Assembly: GCF_026241095.1 (NCBI RefSeq)
Contig: NZ_JAPFGB010000007.1
Span: 124,001 to 188,000 of the forward strand
Source: Saccharopolyspora sp. NFXS83
GTDB lineage: Bacteria > Actinomycetota > Actinomycetes > Mycobacteriales > Pseudonocardiaceae
DNA: 64,000 nucleotides
Reading direction: 5' to 3'
Part shown: positions 8,908 through 17,408 of the stretch, one piece after another
How positions within the stretch are numbered: position 1 is the first letter of the stretch
How the letters are laid out: every line of letters begins with the position of its first letter
Notes under the pieces: model-generated
What the model was told of the DNA's origin: nothing
What the model saw: only the letters and a program-made list of their open reading frames with translations
Database searches by the model: none
Made by a program: the position numbers and the translations under genes

Positions 8908-9081
8908 TCACTGGGCGTCCCGGCTCGGTTCCCGGTCCACGTCGACGTGCACATCCGATGCGAGAATCGATCGGTGCAGGTACTCGAGAGCTCGGCACGG
9001 CTCGATCCCCCACTCCTGGTTGATCACCGTGCGCGCCGACGTGTACGCGTGCAACGCCTCCGCTTTCAAGGAGTGTCGCCT
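8908..9081 (-). pseudogene. Remnant of a SARP/AfsR-type regulator (end of BTAD domain)
   Basis: About 57 codons read RHSLKAEALHAYTSAR, TVINQEWGIEPCRALEYL and HRSILASDV. This is the characteristic end of a bacterial transcriptional activation domain (typical form: AL..Y...R..L..ELGIEPG..L..LH..IL..D). The DNA-binding domain and most of the BTAD are absent, and no start with a ribosome binding site is seen. SARP proteins activate antibiotic clusters in actinomycetes, so the stub may mark a lost cluster regulator or an edge of a rearrangement. Confidence 0.65.
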
Positions 9082-9197
9082 GTCGGCCACCACATGTCCG
9101 CAGTTCACCGGTTTAGTCGCCGAGCGTCTGGGAAGAGTGGAAGGGCAGACGGCCGACCCGTCGGAAGACGCCTTCAGCGGCCAGAGCAGGAGGGAGT

Positions 9198-9590
9198 TTG
9201 AGAACCTTGGACGGAGAGACCTTGCTGAAGACCGCGGCCGACTGCGCCGACGAGCTGCCCGGGGCCGACCTGGAGCACCCCTTCGGTGCTGACTGGGACG
9301 TCTTCAAGGTGCGCGGCAAGGTCTTCATGCTGATGACCGAGGTCCCCGGGCGCCCCGTCGTGATCCTCAAATCGGACCCCGGCGAGGCACTTGCCCTTCG
9401 CGAGCAGTACGAGAACATCACCCCGGGATACCACATGAACAAGAAGCACTGGATCACGCTGGAGAGCGGAGACGCCATCGAAGAACAGCTGGTCAAGGAG
9501 CTGGTGACCGAGTCCTACCGCCTGGTGGTCGATGGGCTCCCGAAGTCCCGGCAACCGGTCGATCCGCACACGTACGGCCGCGGGTCCTGA
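9198..9590 (+). CDS. MmcQ/YjbR family protein (first of a tandem pair)
   Basis: About 130 residues of the YjbR/MmcQ family, a small alpha/beta fold related to the double-wing DNA-binding motif; cellular role is not established. Family signatures are HPFGADWDVFKVRGKVF, PVVILKSDP, the ITPGYHMNKKHWITL block and a final SYRLVVDGLPK. The start is uncertain: an AGGAGGG at 9188-9194 lies close to TTG 9198, and a second in-frame TTG at 9207 lies further away. Nine bases separate it from the paralogous next gene, so they form one operon. Confidence 0.8.
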   Translation: MRTLDGETLLKTAADCADELPGADLEHPFGADWDVFKVRGKVFMLMTEVPGRPVVILKSDPGEALALREQYENITPGYHMNKKHWITLESGDAIEEQLVKELVTESYRLVVDGLPKSRQPVDPHTYGRGS

Positions 9591-9598
9591 TCTGCGTC

Positions 9599-9961
9599 GT
9601 GGCAGCAATCGGCGAGCAGCTCCAGGACACCGCGCGTGAAACGGCCCGCGCGCTGCCGGGGGTCACTCACGGGCGCCCGTTCACCGAGCAACTGGACGTC
9701 TACAAGGTGGCGGGCAAGGTCTTCCTGATCATCACGGACGACCCGGGCGAGCTCATCGTCACCGTGAAGGCGGAACCGGAGTACGGTCGGCTGCTGCGAG
9801 GTCGGCACACCTCGATCACTCCGGGCCGCTACCTCGACAAACGGCACTGGATCTCCCTGGGAACCGGCCCGGACGTCACCCGGGAGCTGGTCGCCGAACT
9901 CGTCGACGATTCCTACCACTTGGTTCTGGAAACGCTTCCGCGGAAGCGTCGTCCTGGATGA
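9599..9961 (+). CDS. MmcQ/YjbR family protein (second of a tandem pair)
   Basis: 120 residues with the same family blocks as the gene before it: GRPFTEQLDVYKVAGKVFLI, LIVTVKAEP, ITPGRYLDKRHWISL and SYHLVLETLPRKRR. The GTG start is eight bases past the previous stop. The two copies diverge in sequence but keep every block in order, so this is an old tandem duplication or co-transferred pair. No partner gene hints at function. Confidence 0.8.
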   Translation: MAAIGEQLQDTARETARALPGVTHGRPFTEQLDVYKVAGKVFLIITDDPGELIVTVKAEPEYGRLLRGRHTSITPGRYLDKRHWISLGTGPDVTRELVAELVDDSYHLVLETLPRKRRPG

Positions 9962-10688
9962 CCATCCCGCGCCCCGACGGTCGAGACGGCCTCCTCAGGT
10001 CAGAACCTCGGAGTCCCTCTCCGGTTTCGGGCCTCCAACTGCGGATGTTCGGCGGCTCCTCAACGGCGCGCATCCGGGTGTTGGCGACCTGAGCACGTTC
10101 CAGCCGCTCAACGACCTCCTCCACGGTGAGCTCACCGAAGACGGCTCGACGGCCTTGGTGAGCTCCTGTGAGTTGTCGATCCGGGTTCGTCGCGAACCGC
10201 GAATCCACCGCCAGAACGGGATTTTCCAGCACGATCTCGCACAGCTTGCACCACTCGCGGTCGTTCTGGACCGCGAGGAAGGCCTGCGATCCGAACCATC
10301 GGATACCAGTCTGAAAGTGCTTTCAGCACCGCTTTTCGGCGCGTTGCCGGGGTGTCACCGCGGGAGTTCCGCGCCTCCCTGCACGCGCAGCCGCGGGACC
10401 GCCGGTCCGGGAACCGGCAATGATCACTCGGCCGTCCGCGAGCAGGCCGGCGTTGCGCGGCTTCCCACGCCTCGCGGGTGCACCAAAAGAAGAGCCGCAA
10501 GAGCACGACCCTCCCCTTTTTTCATTGCCCGAGAAAGCACTCTGCCCGCTCTGGTCATCAGCGGGACGAAGTGGTCAGGACATCGTCCGAGCGCCGGCCC
10601 GGTACGGGGGTGGGACGGAATCCCGCACGACGAAGGGGCCGGTCGCGCCCCACCGCCGGACCGACGGCGGAGCGCGACCGGGCCGGCG
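9962..10688. other. 727-base non-coding stretch
   Basis: I find no gene here. Open frames on both strands have biased, low-complexity translations with no family signatures. The only local structure I noticed is a 16-base palindrome at 10311-10326 (CTGAAAG, two-base spacer, CTTTCAG). The region belongs to the decayed segment that contains the uvrA and SARP stubs. Confidence 0.5.
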
Positions 10689-10955
10689 TCATCGCCGTGC
10701 GAGCTCGCAGGCTGCTCCGGCGTGCTCCGGTGTCACTTGCAGGCTCTGCAGTTGAGTGATGCAAAACTCCGGCTTGGGGAACGGTCCCGAACCCATGTTG
10801 CAGGCGTTCTCCACCCCGGCGCCGATGACGTAACCGGCTCCCGAGAGGTAGGTCTTGCAATCCTCGGCGGTCGCCTGAGCCGGAAGCGCCGTAACGAACG
10901 GGATGGCCGCCGCCGAGACGAGCACGCCGAGAGCTGCACCTAAACGTCGTTTCAT
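10689..10955 (-). CDS. Small secreted protein with four cysteines
   Basis: 88 residues. The N-terminus MKRRLGAALG is followed by a hydrophobic stretch to ALPAQATA, a clear Sec signal peptide with an AxA cleavage site. The mature part of about 60 residues has four Cys (EDCKTYL, ENACNM, EFCITQL, AACELA), suggesting two disulfides. Such short exported Cys proteins are common in Streptomyces and relatives; function is unknown. ATG 10955 is preferred over the ATG 24 bases upstream because GGGGAG lies six bases before it. AGTGATCACT, a perfect 10-base palindrome, lies in the leader at 10971-10980. Confidence 0.7.
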   Translation of the reverse strand: MKRRLGAALGVLVSAAAIPFVTALPAQATAEDCKTYLSGAGYVIGAGVENACNMGSGPFPKPEFCITQLQSLQVTPEHAGAACELARR

Positions 10956-11100
10956 TCGTTCTCCCCAGTTAGTGATCACTGCCGCGCAGAAGCTAACGCA
11001 CAGCTACTTTTACCCACGCCAATATCCCAAAGACGTCACTCGATTGGAGCAGTATTCGTACCGCTTGGAGCAAGCGGAATGCGGACTTGGCGACGTCAGT

Positions 11101-11226
11101 GAGCCATTTCCACTTGGGTTCAGCCGACGTGGATGAGGGCCTGAACAGCGTTGATCAGCAGGGATGCGTGGTGTGTGCGTGCCGCGATGGTGATCGCCTC
11201 GCTCAGCCCGGCCGCGCGGGCCGACA
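11101..11226 (-). mobile_element. Internally deleted fragment of an IS5-family element (inverted to the next copy)
   Basis: From 11101 the reverse complement of the right end of the IS at 11.9-12.8 kb is repeated (GAGCC end, then CCACTTGGGTTCAGCCGACG). On the minus strand the frame reads LSARAAGLSEAITIAAR and then jumps straight to SLLINAVQALIHVG and the stop. The catalytic core between AITIAAR and LLINA of the complete element is therefore precisely missing. It cannot encode an active transposase. The remaining bases between 10956 and 11341 hold no gene. Confidence 0.75.
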
Positions 11227-11341
11227 AGGGTGCTTACCGCGCACATCCGGGATTTCGACTGCGGGTGGATGAGGTGGCTCGCTCCCGGCAGGTGACGCCG
11301 CACGCGCTGGCCTGTGGCAGTCGCACGCGCCAGACGGAATG

Positions 11342-11839
11342 TTATGGCCGTCGTCGGCTCACGCGGCGCTGCGATCTCCGCCCGTGCCACGCTGCTGCAG
11401 GGACACCGGCCACGAGAGGACCGATGGTCCACGCCAGCACTCCGCTGGTCACGTGCTCTGATCCGGTGATCGCAGCCGTGAGCACCACGCCACCGAAGAC
11501 CGCGACAACCGCCGCCTCAATCCCGGCGAGATGCCGCACTCCGCTCGCTGCGGCGATACCGAATCCCGTGCCGAAGACCGCTCCGAGCACGCTACCCACC
11601 GGGACGGTGACTACGATGGCCACCGCCACCAACCCAGAGAATCCCGACGCGCCCGGTGCCGATCCCGCACTTAGCAGCGGCTCCACGAGCGCGCCGAGTC
11701 CTATCATCAGTGCGTAGACCACCCCAGCAGCGGCGCCGAGCACCACACCGTCGCCGGTGCTGCGCAAGAGGATGACTCCGCGCCCTATTCGCGGTTTCAG
11801 CGGATCGCGCACGGCACGCACCTCGTCTCCGGGCGACAC
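11342..11839 (-). CDS. Small integral membrane protein between IS copies
   Basis: About 165 residues with four hydrophobic segments (GVVLGAAAGVVYALMIGLGA; a long Val/Ala/Gly stretch with SVLGAVFGTGFGIAAA; AAVVAVFGGVVLTAAITG; GVLAWTIGPLVAGVPAAAW) and a basic Arg-rich tail. I do not recognise a family. The start is uncertain: GTG 11839 is chosen because sequence upstream stops looking like coding sequence as the IS boundary (11903) approaches, and the true N-terminus may have been removed by the IS insertion. Hydrophobic patterning on the minus strand is far better than any plus-strand frame here. Confidence 0.55.
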   Translation of the reverse strand: MSPGDEVRAVRDPLKPRIGRGVILLRSTGDGVVLGAAAGVVYALMIGLGALVEPLLSAGSAPGASGFSGLVAVAIVVTVPVGSVLGAVFGTGFGIAAASGVRHLAGIEAAVVAVFGGVVLTAAITGSEHVTSGVLAWTIGPLVAGVPAAAWHGRRSQRRVSRRRP

Positions 11840-11902
11840 GAATGCACCCCAACCCGACTGCACTCCCGCGGCGACGTAGTAGACCGTGTTGGCCGACGTT
11901 AC

Positions 11903-12771
11903 GAGCCCATGTGGTGAGAACCAAGCCGAAGACGGCTTTCGCGTCCAGGAGTTTCGAGGTGCTTTCTTACCCGTCAGGGATGTCGGTGTCCAGTCGCGCG
12001 CTGACCATGCTGGCCGAGGCATTACGGCACGAACGGCGGCAACGCCGAACGCGCTGGCGGCGGCCGGAAACGGGCCAGCAGGCGTTGTTGGTGCTGGCTT
12101 ACCCGCGCAAAGGCGAGACCTACGCCGACCTCGCGATCGGATTCGGCATCGGCGTGACCACGGTGTTCCGCTATATCCGCGAGGCCCTGGAGGTGCTGGC
12201 CGCACGGGCGGCTGAACTGATGAGGCGATCACCATCGCGGCACGCAAAGCGTTCGTCATCATCGACGGAACGCTCCTGCGCATCGACCGGGTCGGCATGG
12301 CCCCGGGTCGAGATCGACCGTTCTACTCGGGAAAACACAAACGGCACGGGGTGAACGTGCAGGTCATCGCGGATCGTGCGGGGAGACTTATCTGGACCTC
12401 AGCTGCGCTACCTGGTGCCCGTCACGACAGGGGTGCGGCCCGCGAACACGGACTGATCGATGCCCTCGCGACAGCCGAGATCCGAGTCATCGCCGATAAC
12501 GCCTATCGCGGCGCCGGCGAAAACCTGAAAACCCCGCAACGCCGCCGAGCACGCGAGAACGACCTCGACCAGCGCCCACGGCTGTCAGCAAACCAGAAAG
12601 CCGTCAACTCCGCCCATGCTCCGCTCCGCGGACCCGGCGAACGAGCCAACGCACAGCTCAAGAGCTGGAAAATCCTGCGTCGGATCCGAACCTGCCCATA
12701 CCACGTAACCCTGCTGATCAACGCTATTCAGGCCCTCATCCACGTCGGCTGAACCCAAGTGGAAAAGGCTC
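11903..12771 (+). mobile_element. IS5-family insertion sequence (about 870 bp)
   Basis: The element runs from GAGCC at 11903 to the matching GGCTC at 12771 and encodes one DDE transposase. The terminal repeats are imperfect beyond the first five bases. I could not see a convincing target duplication (GTTAC before, AGTGC after). Its right-end 30 or more bases recur inverted at 11101, so two related copies bracket the membrane-protein gene. The transposase has a frameshift, so the copy is probably dead unless rescued by slippage. Confidence 0.7.
11959..12752 (+). pseudogene. IS5-family DDE transposase, frameshifted
   Basis: The first frame starts at GTG 11959 (LSYPSGMSVSSRALTML) and carries the helix-turn-helix part GETYADLAIGFGIGVTTVF. 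A different frame then continues with AITIAARKAFVIIDGTLL, FYSGKHKRHGVNVQVIADRAG, IRVIADNAYRG and GERANAQLKSWK, which supply the D, D and E catalytic residues. The frame break is near 12219-12222. The deleted relative at 11101-11226 reads AGLSEAITIAAR in one frame there and has one more base (GCTGAGCGAGGC against ACTGATGAGGC). A one-base deletion in this copy explains the break. Confidence 0.75.
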
Positions 12772-12954
12772 AGTGCTCAGCCGTCACGAACGCGGCTGCC
12801 GTGATCGGTGGACCGTCCCGCTTGCGCTGCCGCGGCCGGTTGAGGGCGCAGTCGAGTGACACGCCCCTTCGAACTCGGATATCCGCCTCGACACCACTAG
12901 GAAGAATTCTCCGGGGAACGAAACCCGCATTCGCGTGCGCCGCACTTCCGCCGA

Positions 12955-13911
12955 TCATCCGAGCGACAGCAGCTCCTCGGCCGCGGTGGCGTCGGTGACG
13001 AGGCCGTGGATGAGGCCGGACCGGATCGCGGCGAGCATGGCTTTGATCTTCGTGGCGCCGCCTCCGACCGCGATGACCTCGGGGACCTTGCGCAGGAGTT
13101 CCGCCGGGATGGCGATGCAGCGGTCTTCGAGCCCACCGACCACCCCGCCCTGCGCGTTGAGCAGCGTCCCGCACACTTCGGCCTGCACGCCCTTGGCGAG
13201 CAGCGCCCGCCGCTCCTCGACGGGCAGCGAGTCGTGCATCTTCGAATCGGGCGGATCCCAGCTGCCGACCCCGACCACCGCGCGGGTCACCGTCCGGTGC
13301 AGCTCCAGCGCGCGGGCGATCCCGGACTGGCTGCGCAGTCCGCGGGCCGTCGCGGTGTCGGCGACGACGAACGGCGCGTAGATCGGAGTCGCCGGGCCGC
13401 CGTTGACCGCCGACACCTGCCGCACCAGCTCGACGGTGTTCTCCGAGACGGAGCCCGCGACACCCGTCAGCTGGACCACCGGGCACGTCGCCAACCTGGT
13501 GAGCGCGGCGGGAATCGAGCCGAGCGTGCGCCCCCAGGCGACACCGAGGCAGTCGTCCTCGGTGACCACGTCGGCGAGCAGGTCGGCGGCGACCTGCCCG
13601 AGCTGGCGCCGACGCGTCGAAGGATCGTCGGCCGTGACGACGGCGAGCGCGCGTTCGAGCCCGAAGTGGCGGCGAAGCCGGTCCGAGAGGTCGGCGTCCA
13701 CACCGGACGGGAGCTCGACGGTGATCCGCACGATGCCCTCGGCGTGCGCCGCGTCGAGCAGCCTCGCGACCTGGAACCGCGACAGCGCCAGTTCGTCCGC
13801 GATCTGGGACTTGGTCTGCTTCTCGAAGTAGTGCTTCGTCGCGACGAGCGCGGCCAGCATCTGGCGCTCCGGACCCACCTGGCCTCCCGACTGCCGCCCA
13901 CGACCGCTCAT
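12955..13911 (-). CDS. SorC-family sugar-binding transcriptional regulator
   Basis: 318 residues. An N-terminal helix-turn-helix (TKSQIADELALSRFQVARLLDAAHAEGIV, about residues 34-62) precedes a sugar-phosphate-binding SorC domain with DDCLGVAWGRTL, VVQLTGVAGSVSEN, GVGSWDPPDS and AVGGGATKIKAMLAAIRSG. SorC proteins bind phosphorylated sugars or polyols and control the adjacent operon. Divergence from the erythritol/threitol dehydrogenase and permease pair suggests that target. No strong Shine-Dalgarno precedes the ATG, so the start is moderately certain. Two TGAGCGG direct repeats lie about 20 bases apart just upstream of the start. Confidence 0.85.
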   Translation of the reverse strand: MSGRGRQSGGQVGPERQMLAALVATKHYFEKQTKSQIADELALSRFQVARLLDAAHAEGIVRITVELPSGVDADLSDRLRRHFGLERALAVVTADDPSTRRRQLGQVAADLLADVVTEDDCLGVAWGRTLGSIPAALTRLATCPVVQLTGVAGSVSENTVELVRQVSAVNGGPATPIYAPFVVADTATARGLRSQSGIARALELHRTVTRAVVGVGSWDPPDSKMHDSLPVEERRALLAKGVQAEVCGTLLNAQGGVVGGLEDRCIAIPAELLRKVPEVIAVGGGATKIKAMLAAIRSGLIHGLVTDATAAEELLSLG

Positions 13912-14467
13912 TTGAGCGGACGGTGTTGACTGATGAGCGGCGCGGGTCGGAAGGTTAGCACTTCGTCGACATCGGGGTCAGACGTGCGAGGAGAGCAGTG
14001 CACGGCAACGCGACAGGACCGGCTGGTCGAAGCCGGGCCAGGCGGCGGGGACGAACCACCGCCGACGCTCGACGCTGCCCGAAGCCTCTCCGCGAGCGCA
14101 CGGCGGCCCACGAGCGCCCGGCTGATCGCCGCCGCGGCGGCTCGGCAAGGCCGAGCTCCTCCCGCACCTCGCTGCCCCTCCCCCTAGATCGGGCGAGGCG
14201 GCACCCTGGCGGCAGTGGCGGCGATACCGCGGAACCGAACCGCACGGGACGATGCCGGAGGCGGCGGACTTCTCCGATGAATCCGCCGGTCCGGCAGGTC
14301 CCGACCGCGAAGGCTTCCGCGCCACCGGCGGTCCGCGGCGCGCTGCGCGTCGGCGGTGGCGGGCGCTCACCTCGCCGCCGTGGCCCGCAGCCGGCCCCGG
14401 GAACGAAGAGGACCTGCCGCTCCGGCGAGCGGGTCGAGCGATTGTGATGGAACCACTGGAGGCAAAG
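13912..14467. other. Divergent intergenic region, regulator versus polyol genes
   Basis: A 556-base GC-rich region between the SorC-type regulator and the dehydrogenase. I see no gene: frames on both strands translate to Arg/Pro-rich sequence without recognisable domains. It must contain both promoters; apart from the TGAGCGG repeat near the regulator start I cannot point to clear promoter elements. Its length is large for a simple divergent promoter. Confidence 0.45.
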
Positions 14468-15559
14468 GTGCCGAACCCCATTCCCAGCCGGATGACGGCT
14501 GTCGTCGTCCACGGCCCGGAGGACTACCGCCTGGAAGAGGTGGACGTCCCCCGACCGGCCGCGGGCGAACTGCTGATAGAGGTAGAAGCGGTCGGCGTCT
14601 GCGCCAGCGACCTGAAGTGCTACCACGGCGCGGCGAAGTTCTGGGGCGATGAGAACCGCGCCGCATGGGCGCAGAAGGGCATCACTCCCGGGCACGAGTT
14701 CGTCGGGACCATCGTCGCCGGTGATCAGGAGGCGCTGGGCCACCACAAGGTCGAGATCGGCGACCGGATCGCCTGCGAGCAGATCGTGCCCTGCGAGGAG
14801 TGCCGCTACTGCCGCCGCGGCCAGTACTGGATGTGCGGGCCGCACGACATGTTCGGCTTCCGCAACTACAACGGCGCCATGGCCCAGTACACGCTGGTGC
14901 CGAAGAAGGCGCGGGCGCACAAGGTCTCGCACGACCTGAAGCCGGAGCACGCGGCCTACGCCGAACCGCTCTCGTGCGCGCTGCACGCGGTGGAACGGGC
15001 GGACATCAGCTTCGGCGACGTGGTGGTCGTGGCCGGCTGCGGGCCCATCGGCCTGGGTCTGATCGCCGGGGCCCGGCAGAAGAACCCGATGACGCTGGTG
15101 GCGCTCGACCTCGACGACGACAAGCTCGAACTGGGCCGCCGCTGCGGGGCCGACGTCACGTTCAACCCCGCGAAGGAAGACGTGGTCGCCAAGGTCGCGG
15201 AGCTGACCGAGGGCTACGGCGCCGACGTCTACCTGGAAGGCACCGGCGCCACTCCGGCGGTCGGGCAGGGCCTGAACCTGCTGCGCAAGCTCGGGACCTA
15301 CGTGGAGTACTCGGTCTTCGGCTCGGACGTGACGGTCGACTGGTCGATCATCTCCGACGACAAGGAGCTCAACGTCCTCGGCGCGCACCTCGGGCCGCAC
15401 TGCTGGCCCGCCGCGATCAAGCTGCTGGAGCAGGGGAAGATCCCGGTCGACGAGATCTGCACCCACCAGTTCGGCTTGAGCGATTTCCAGCAAGCCCTGG
15501 ACCTGGTCGCCGACACCTCGGGTGCGTCGGTGAAGGTCTCGATCCTGCCCAACGCGTGA
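14468..15559 (+). CDS. Erythritol/L-threitol dehydrogenase-like zinc MDR enzyme
   Basis: 363 residues. Catalytic zinc ligands are C45 (VGVCASDLKCYHGAAKFWGD) and H76-E77 (TPGHEFVG). The structural zinc uses C109, C112, C115 and C123, and the nucleotide fold has VVAGCGPIGLGLIAGA. Several long blocks (CYHGAAKFWGDENR, IISDDKELNVLGAHLGP, CWPAAIKLLEQG) match what I remember of the mycobacterial erythritol/L-threitol dehydrogenase EltD, which oxidises C4 polyols to ketoses. The GTG at 14468 is preferred: GGAGG ends five bases before it. An ATG at 14447 has no good ribosome binding site. The permease follows after 14 bases. Confidence 0.8.
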   Translation: MPNPIPSRMTAVVVHGPEDYRLEEVDVPRPAAGELLIEVEAVGVCASDLKCYHGAAKFWGDENRAAWAQKGITPGHEFVGTIVAGDQEALGHHKVEIGDRIACEQIVPCEECRYCRRGQYWMCGPHDMFGFRNYNGAMAQYTLVPKKARAHKVSHDLKPEHAAYAEPLSCALHAVERADISFGDVVVVAGCGPIGLGLIAGARQKNPMTLVALDLDDDKLELGRRCGADVTFNPAKEDVVAKVAELTEGYGADVYLEGTGATPAVGQGLNLLRKLGTYVEYSVFGSDVTVDWSIISDDKELNVLGAHLGPHCWPAAIKLLEQGKIPVDEICTHQFGLSDFQQALDLVADTSGASVKVSILPNA

Positions 15560-15573
15560 AGGCGGAGAACACC

Positions 15574-16881
15574 ATGACCGACACCGCCACCGCGCAGCGC
15601 GAGACATTCCTCGACAGGATCGGCATCCCGCATTCCCTGCGCTGGGGATTCGTCGCGGTGCTGATCTTCATGACCGGCAACGGGACCGAGACCAACTTCA
15701 TCTCCCCGCACGTCGAGGCGGTGCTGGGCAGTCCCGCCACCACCGTCAGCACGATCATCTCGATGTACGGCGTGTCGGTGCTGGTGGGCAGCTACCTCTC
15801 CGGGGTGCTGGCCGACCTGTGGGGCCCGCGCCGCGTGATGCAGCTCGGTGTCGTCGTGTGGGTCGTGTTCGAGCTGCTGTTCCTGGCCAGCCTCGCCCTG
15901 GGCAGCCTTCCGCTGGTGTTCCTGACCTACTTCCTGCGCGGGTTCGGCTATCCGCTGTTCGCGTTCGCGTTCCTGGTGTGGGTCAACGTCGTCACCCCGG
16001 TGGAGCGCAACGGCAAGGCCGTCGGCTGGTTCTACGTGATGTTCACCGGCGGCCTGCCGACGCTGGGCTCGCTGTACGCGCTGGGCATGATCCCCGCCTT
16101 CGGCGGCGGCACGGGCGGCGAGACCGGGGCGATGGTGGCCTCGATCGCCCTCGTGGTGATCGGGTTCCTGATCGCCCAGTTCGCCGTCCACGAGCCGCGG
16201 GGCGACCGCCGCGTCGCTTCGGCGGAGCTGTCGACCACCGAGGTGCTCACCGCGGGCCTGCTGCTGACCGCACGCCGGCCGAAGATCCTGATGGGCTTCC
16301 TGGTGCGGCTGATCAACACCGCGCCGCAGTACGGCATGTTCATCATCCTGCCGACGGTGATCGCCGACGAGCTCGGCTGGGGCCAGTCCCGCTGGCTGAT
16401 CATGACGACGCTGGTCTACGCGTCGAACATCCTGCTCAACGCCGTGTTCGGCGCCATCGGTGACAAGTGGGGCTGGCGGCGCACCGTGCAGTGGTTCGGC
16501 GTCTTCGGGTCCGCGCTCGGCCTGCTCGCCTGGTGGTACGTGGCGCACCTCGTGCCCGCGGGCTCGACGTGGGGATTCTGGGCCGCGACCGCCGCGGGCT
16601 GCCTGTTCGGCGCGCTGCTGGCCGGGTTCGTGCCGATGGGCGCGATCATGCCGGCGCTCGCCCCGGAGCAGAAGGGCGCCGCGATGGCCATGTACACCAC
16701 CGCGGCGGGCGGCGCGGCCTTCCTCGGCGCGGCCGTTCCGGCCGTCGTCCTGGCCGTCGGCCTCGGGAACGCGAGCGTGGTGTGGGCGTTCGTCCTGCTC
16801 TACGTCGCCGCCTTCGTGATGGTCGGTTACCTGAAGGTCCCGGAGGACGAGAACCGCTCGGCGGTGGCCGCGAGCCGCTGA
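15574..16881 (+). CDS. MFS permease, polyol type (second paralogue)
   Basis: A 435-residue, 12-helix major facilitator of the polyol permease group. The loop 2-3 motif is LADLWGPRRVMQLG and the central loop has GAIGDKWGWRRTVQW. It shares DRIGIPHSLRWG, FMTGNGTETNFI and GFVPMGAIMPALAPEQKGAAM with the first permease. Co-transcription with the dehydrogenase (GGCGGAG ahead of the ATG, 14-base gap) suggests import of erythritol or threitol. A long GC hairpin follows the stop. No kinase or isomerase for the C4 pathway is present in the window. Confidence 0.83.
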   Translation: MTDTATAQRETFLDRIGIPHSLRWGFVAVLIFMTGNGTETNFISPHVEAVLGSPATTVSTIISMYGVSVLVGSYLSGVLADLWGPRRVMQLGVVVWVVFELLFLASLALGSLPLVFLTYFLRGFGYPLFAFAFLVWVNVVTPVERNGKAVGWFYVMFTGGLPTLGSLYALGMIPAFGGGTGGETGAMVASIALVVIGFLIAQFAVHEPRGDRRVASAELSTTEVLTAGLLLTARRPKILMGFLVRLINTAPQYGMFIILPTVIADELGWGQSRWLIMTTLVYASNILLNAVFGAIGDKWGWRRTVQWFGVFGSALGLLAWWYVAHLVPAGSTWGFWAATAAGCLFGALLAGFVPMGAIMPALAPEQKGAAMAMYTTAAGGAAFLGAAVPAVVLAVGLGNASVVWAFVLLYVAAFVMVGYLKVPEDENRSAVAASR

Positions 16882-16902
16882 TCGAGTCCGGCCGATCCCC
16901 CC

Positions 16903-16943
16903 GCAGGTCCGCTCGTGGTCCCTTCGACCACGGGCGGACCTGC
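16903..16943. terminator. Strong hairpin terminator after the polyol permease
   Basis: GCAGGTCCGCTCGTGGTC pairs with GACCACGGGCGGACCTGC across a 5-base loop: an 18-bp stem with a single T-G mismatch, 22 bases after the permease stop. No poly-T follows, as is normal in GC-rich actinobacteria. It closes the polyol transcript and may also serve the opposite strand. Confidence 0.8.
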
Positions 16944-17408
16944 GTCGTTGCGCACCCGGCCGATCGGGCTGGTGCACCATCCTCACGAGATCACCCGGCC
17001 GCTTCCGCCGGTGGAGAGCTCCACGAGATCGCTCGGCGGCTCGCACCCGTGCGATGACGCTCCTGCGCACTGCGACCGGGACCTTCGCCGACGGGTCTCG
17101 CCCTTCCGGTGGTCATCGGGTGCTTCGAAGTCCGCCCTGCCGCATCCCGTTCTCCGCGAATCGAATCGCGAACGTCGACGACCGGTTGGTGGATCGGCGC
17201 ACACCTGCCCAGGGCGGATCGGATCGTCTTTCACGACGAAGGATCGCGAGTTCTCCCGGCACCGCCACATGAACCTGAACGCAAGATGTCCGGATGGCGG
17301 GATGCACGGGTCGAGCAGCGCCGTTCGGAGGGATCGGCATTTCGAAGTGAGGCGGTCACCCAGCGTCGGCGAAGCCGCGACGGCGCTTGTGCTCCGAGCG
17401 CCGCGGGC
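16944..17408. other. 465-base spacer between the catabolic region and the NRPS region
   Basis: No gene, repeat or RNA could be supported here. It separates the terminated polyol operon from the 3' end of the KAS III gene and may be the left edge of the biosynthetic island. Confidence 0.4.

Noticed and set aside
11898-12776. Target-site duplication of the IS5-family element
   Set aside because: Flanks GTTAC and AGTGC do not match in any simple register; the boundaries themselves are only supported by the GAGCC/GGCTC ends.
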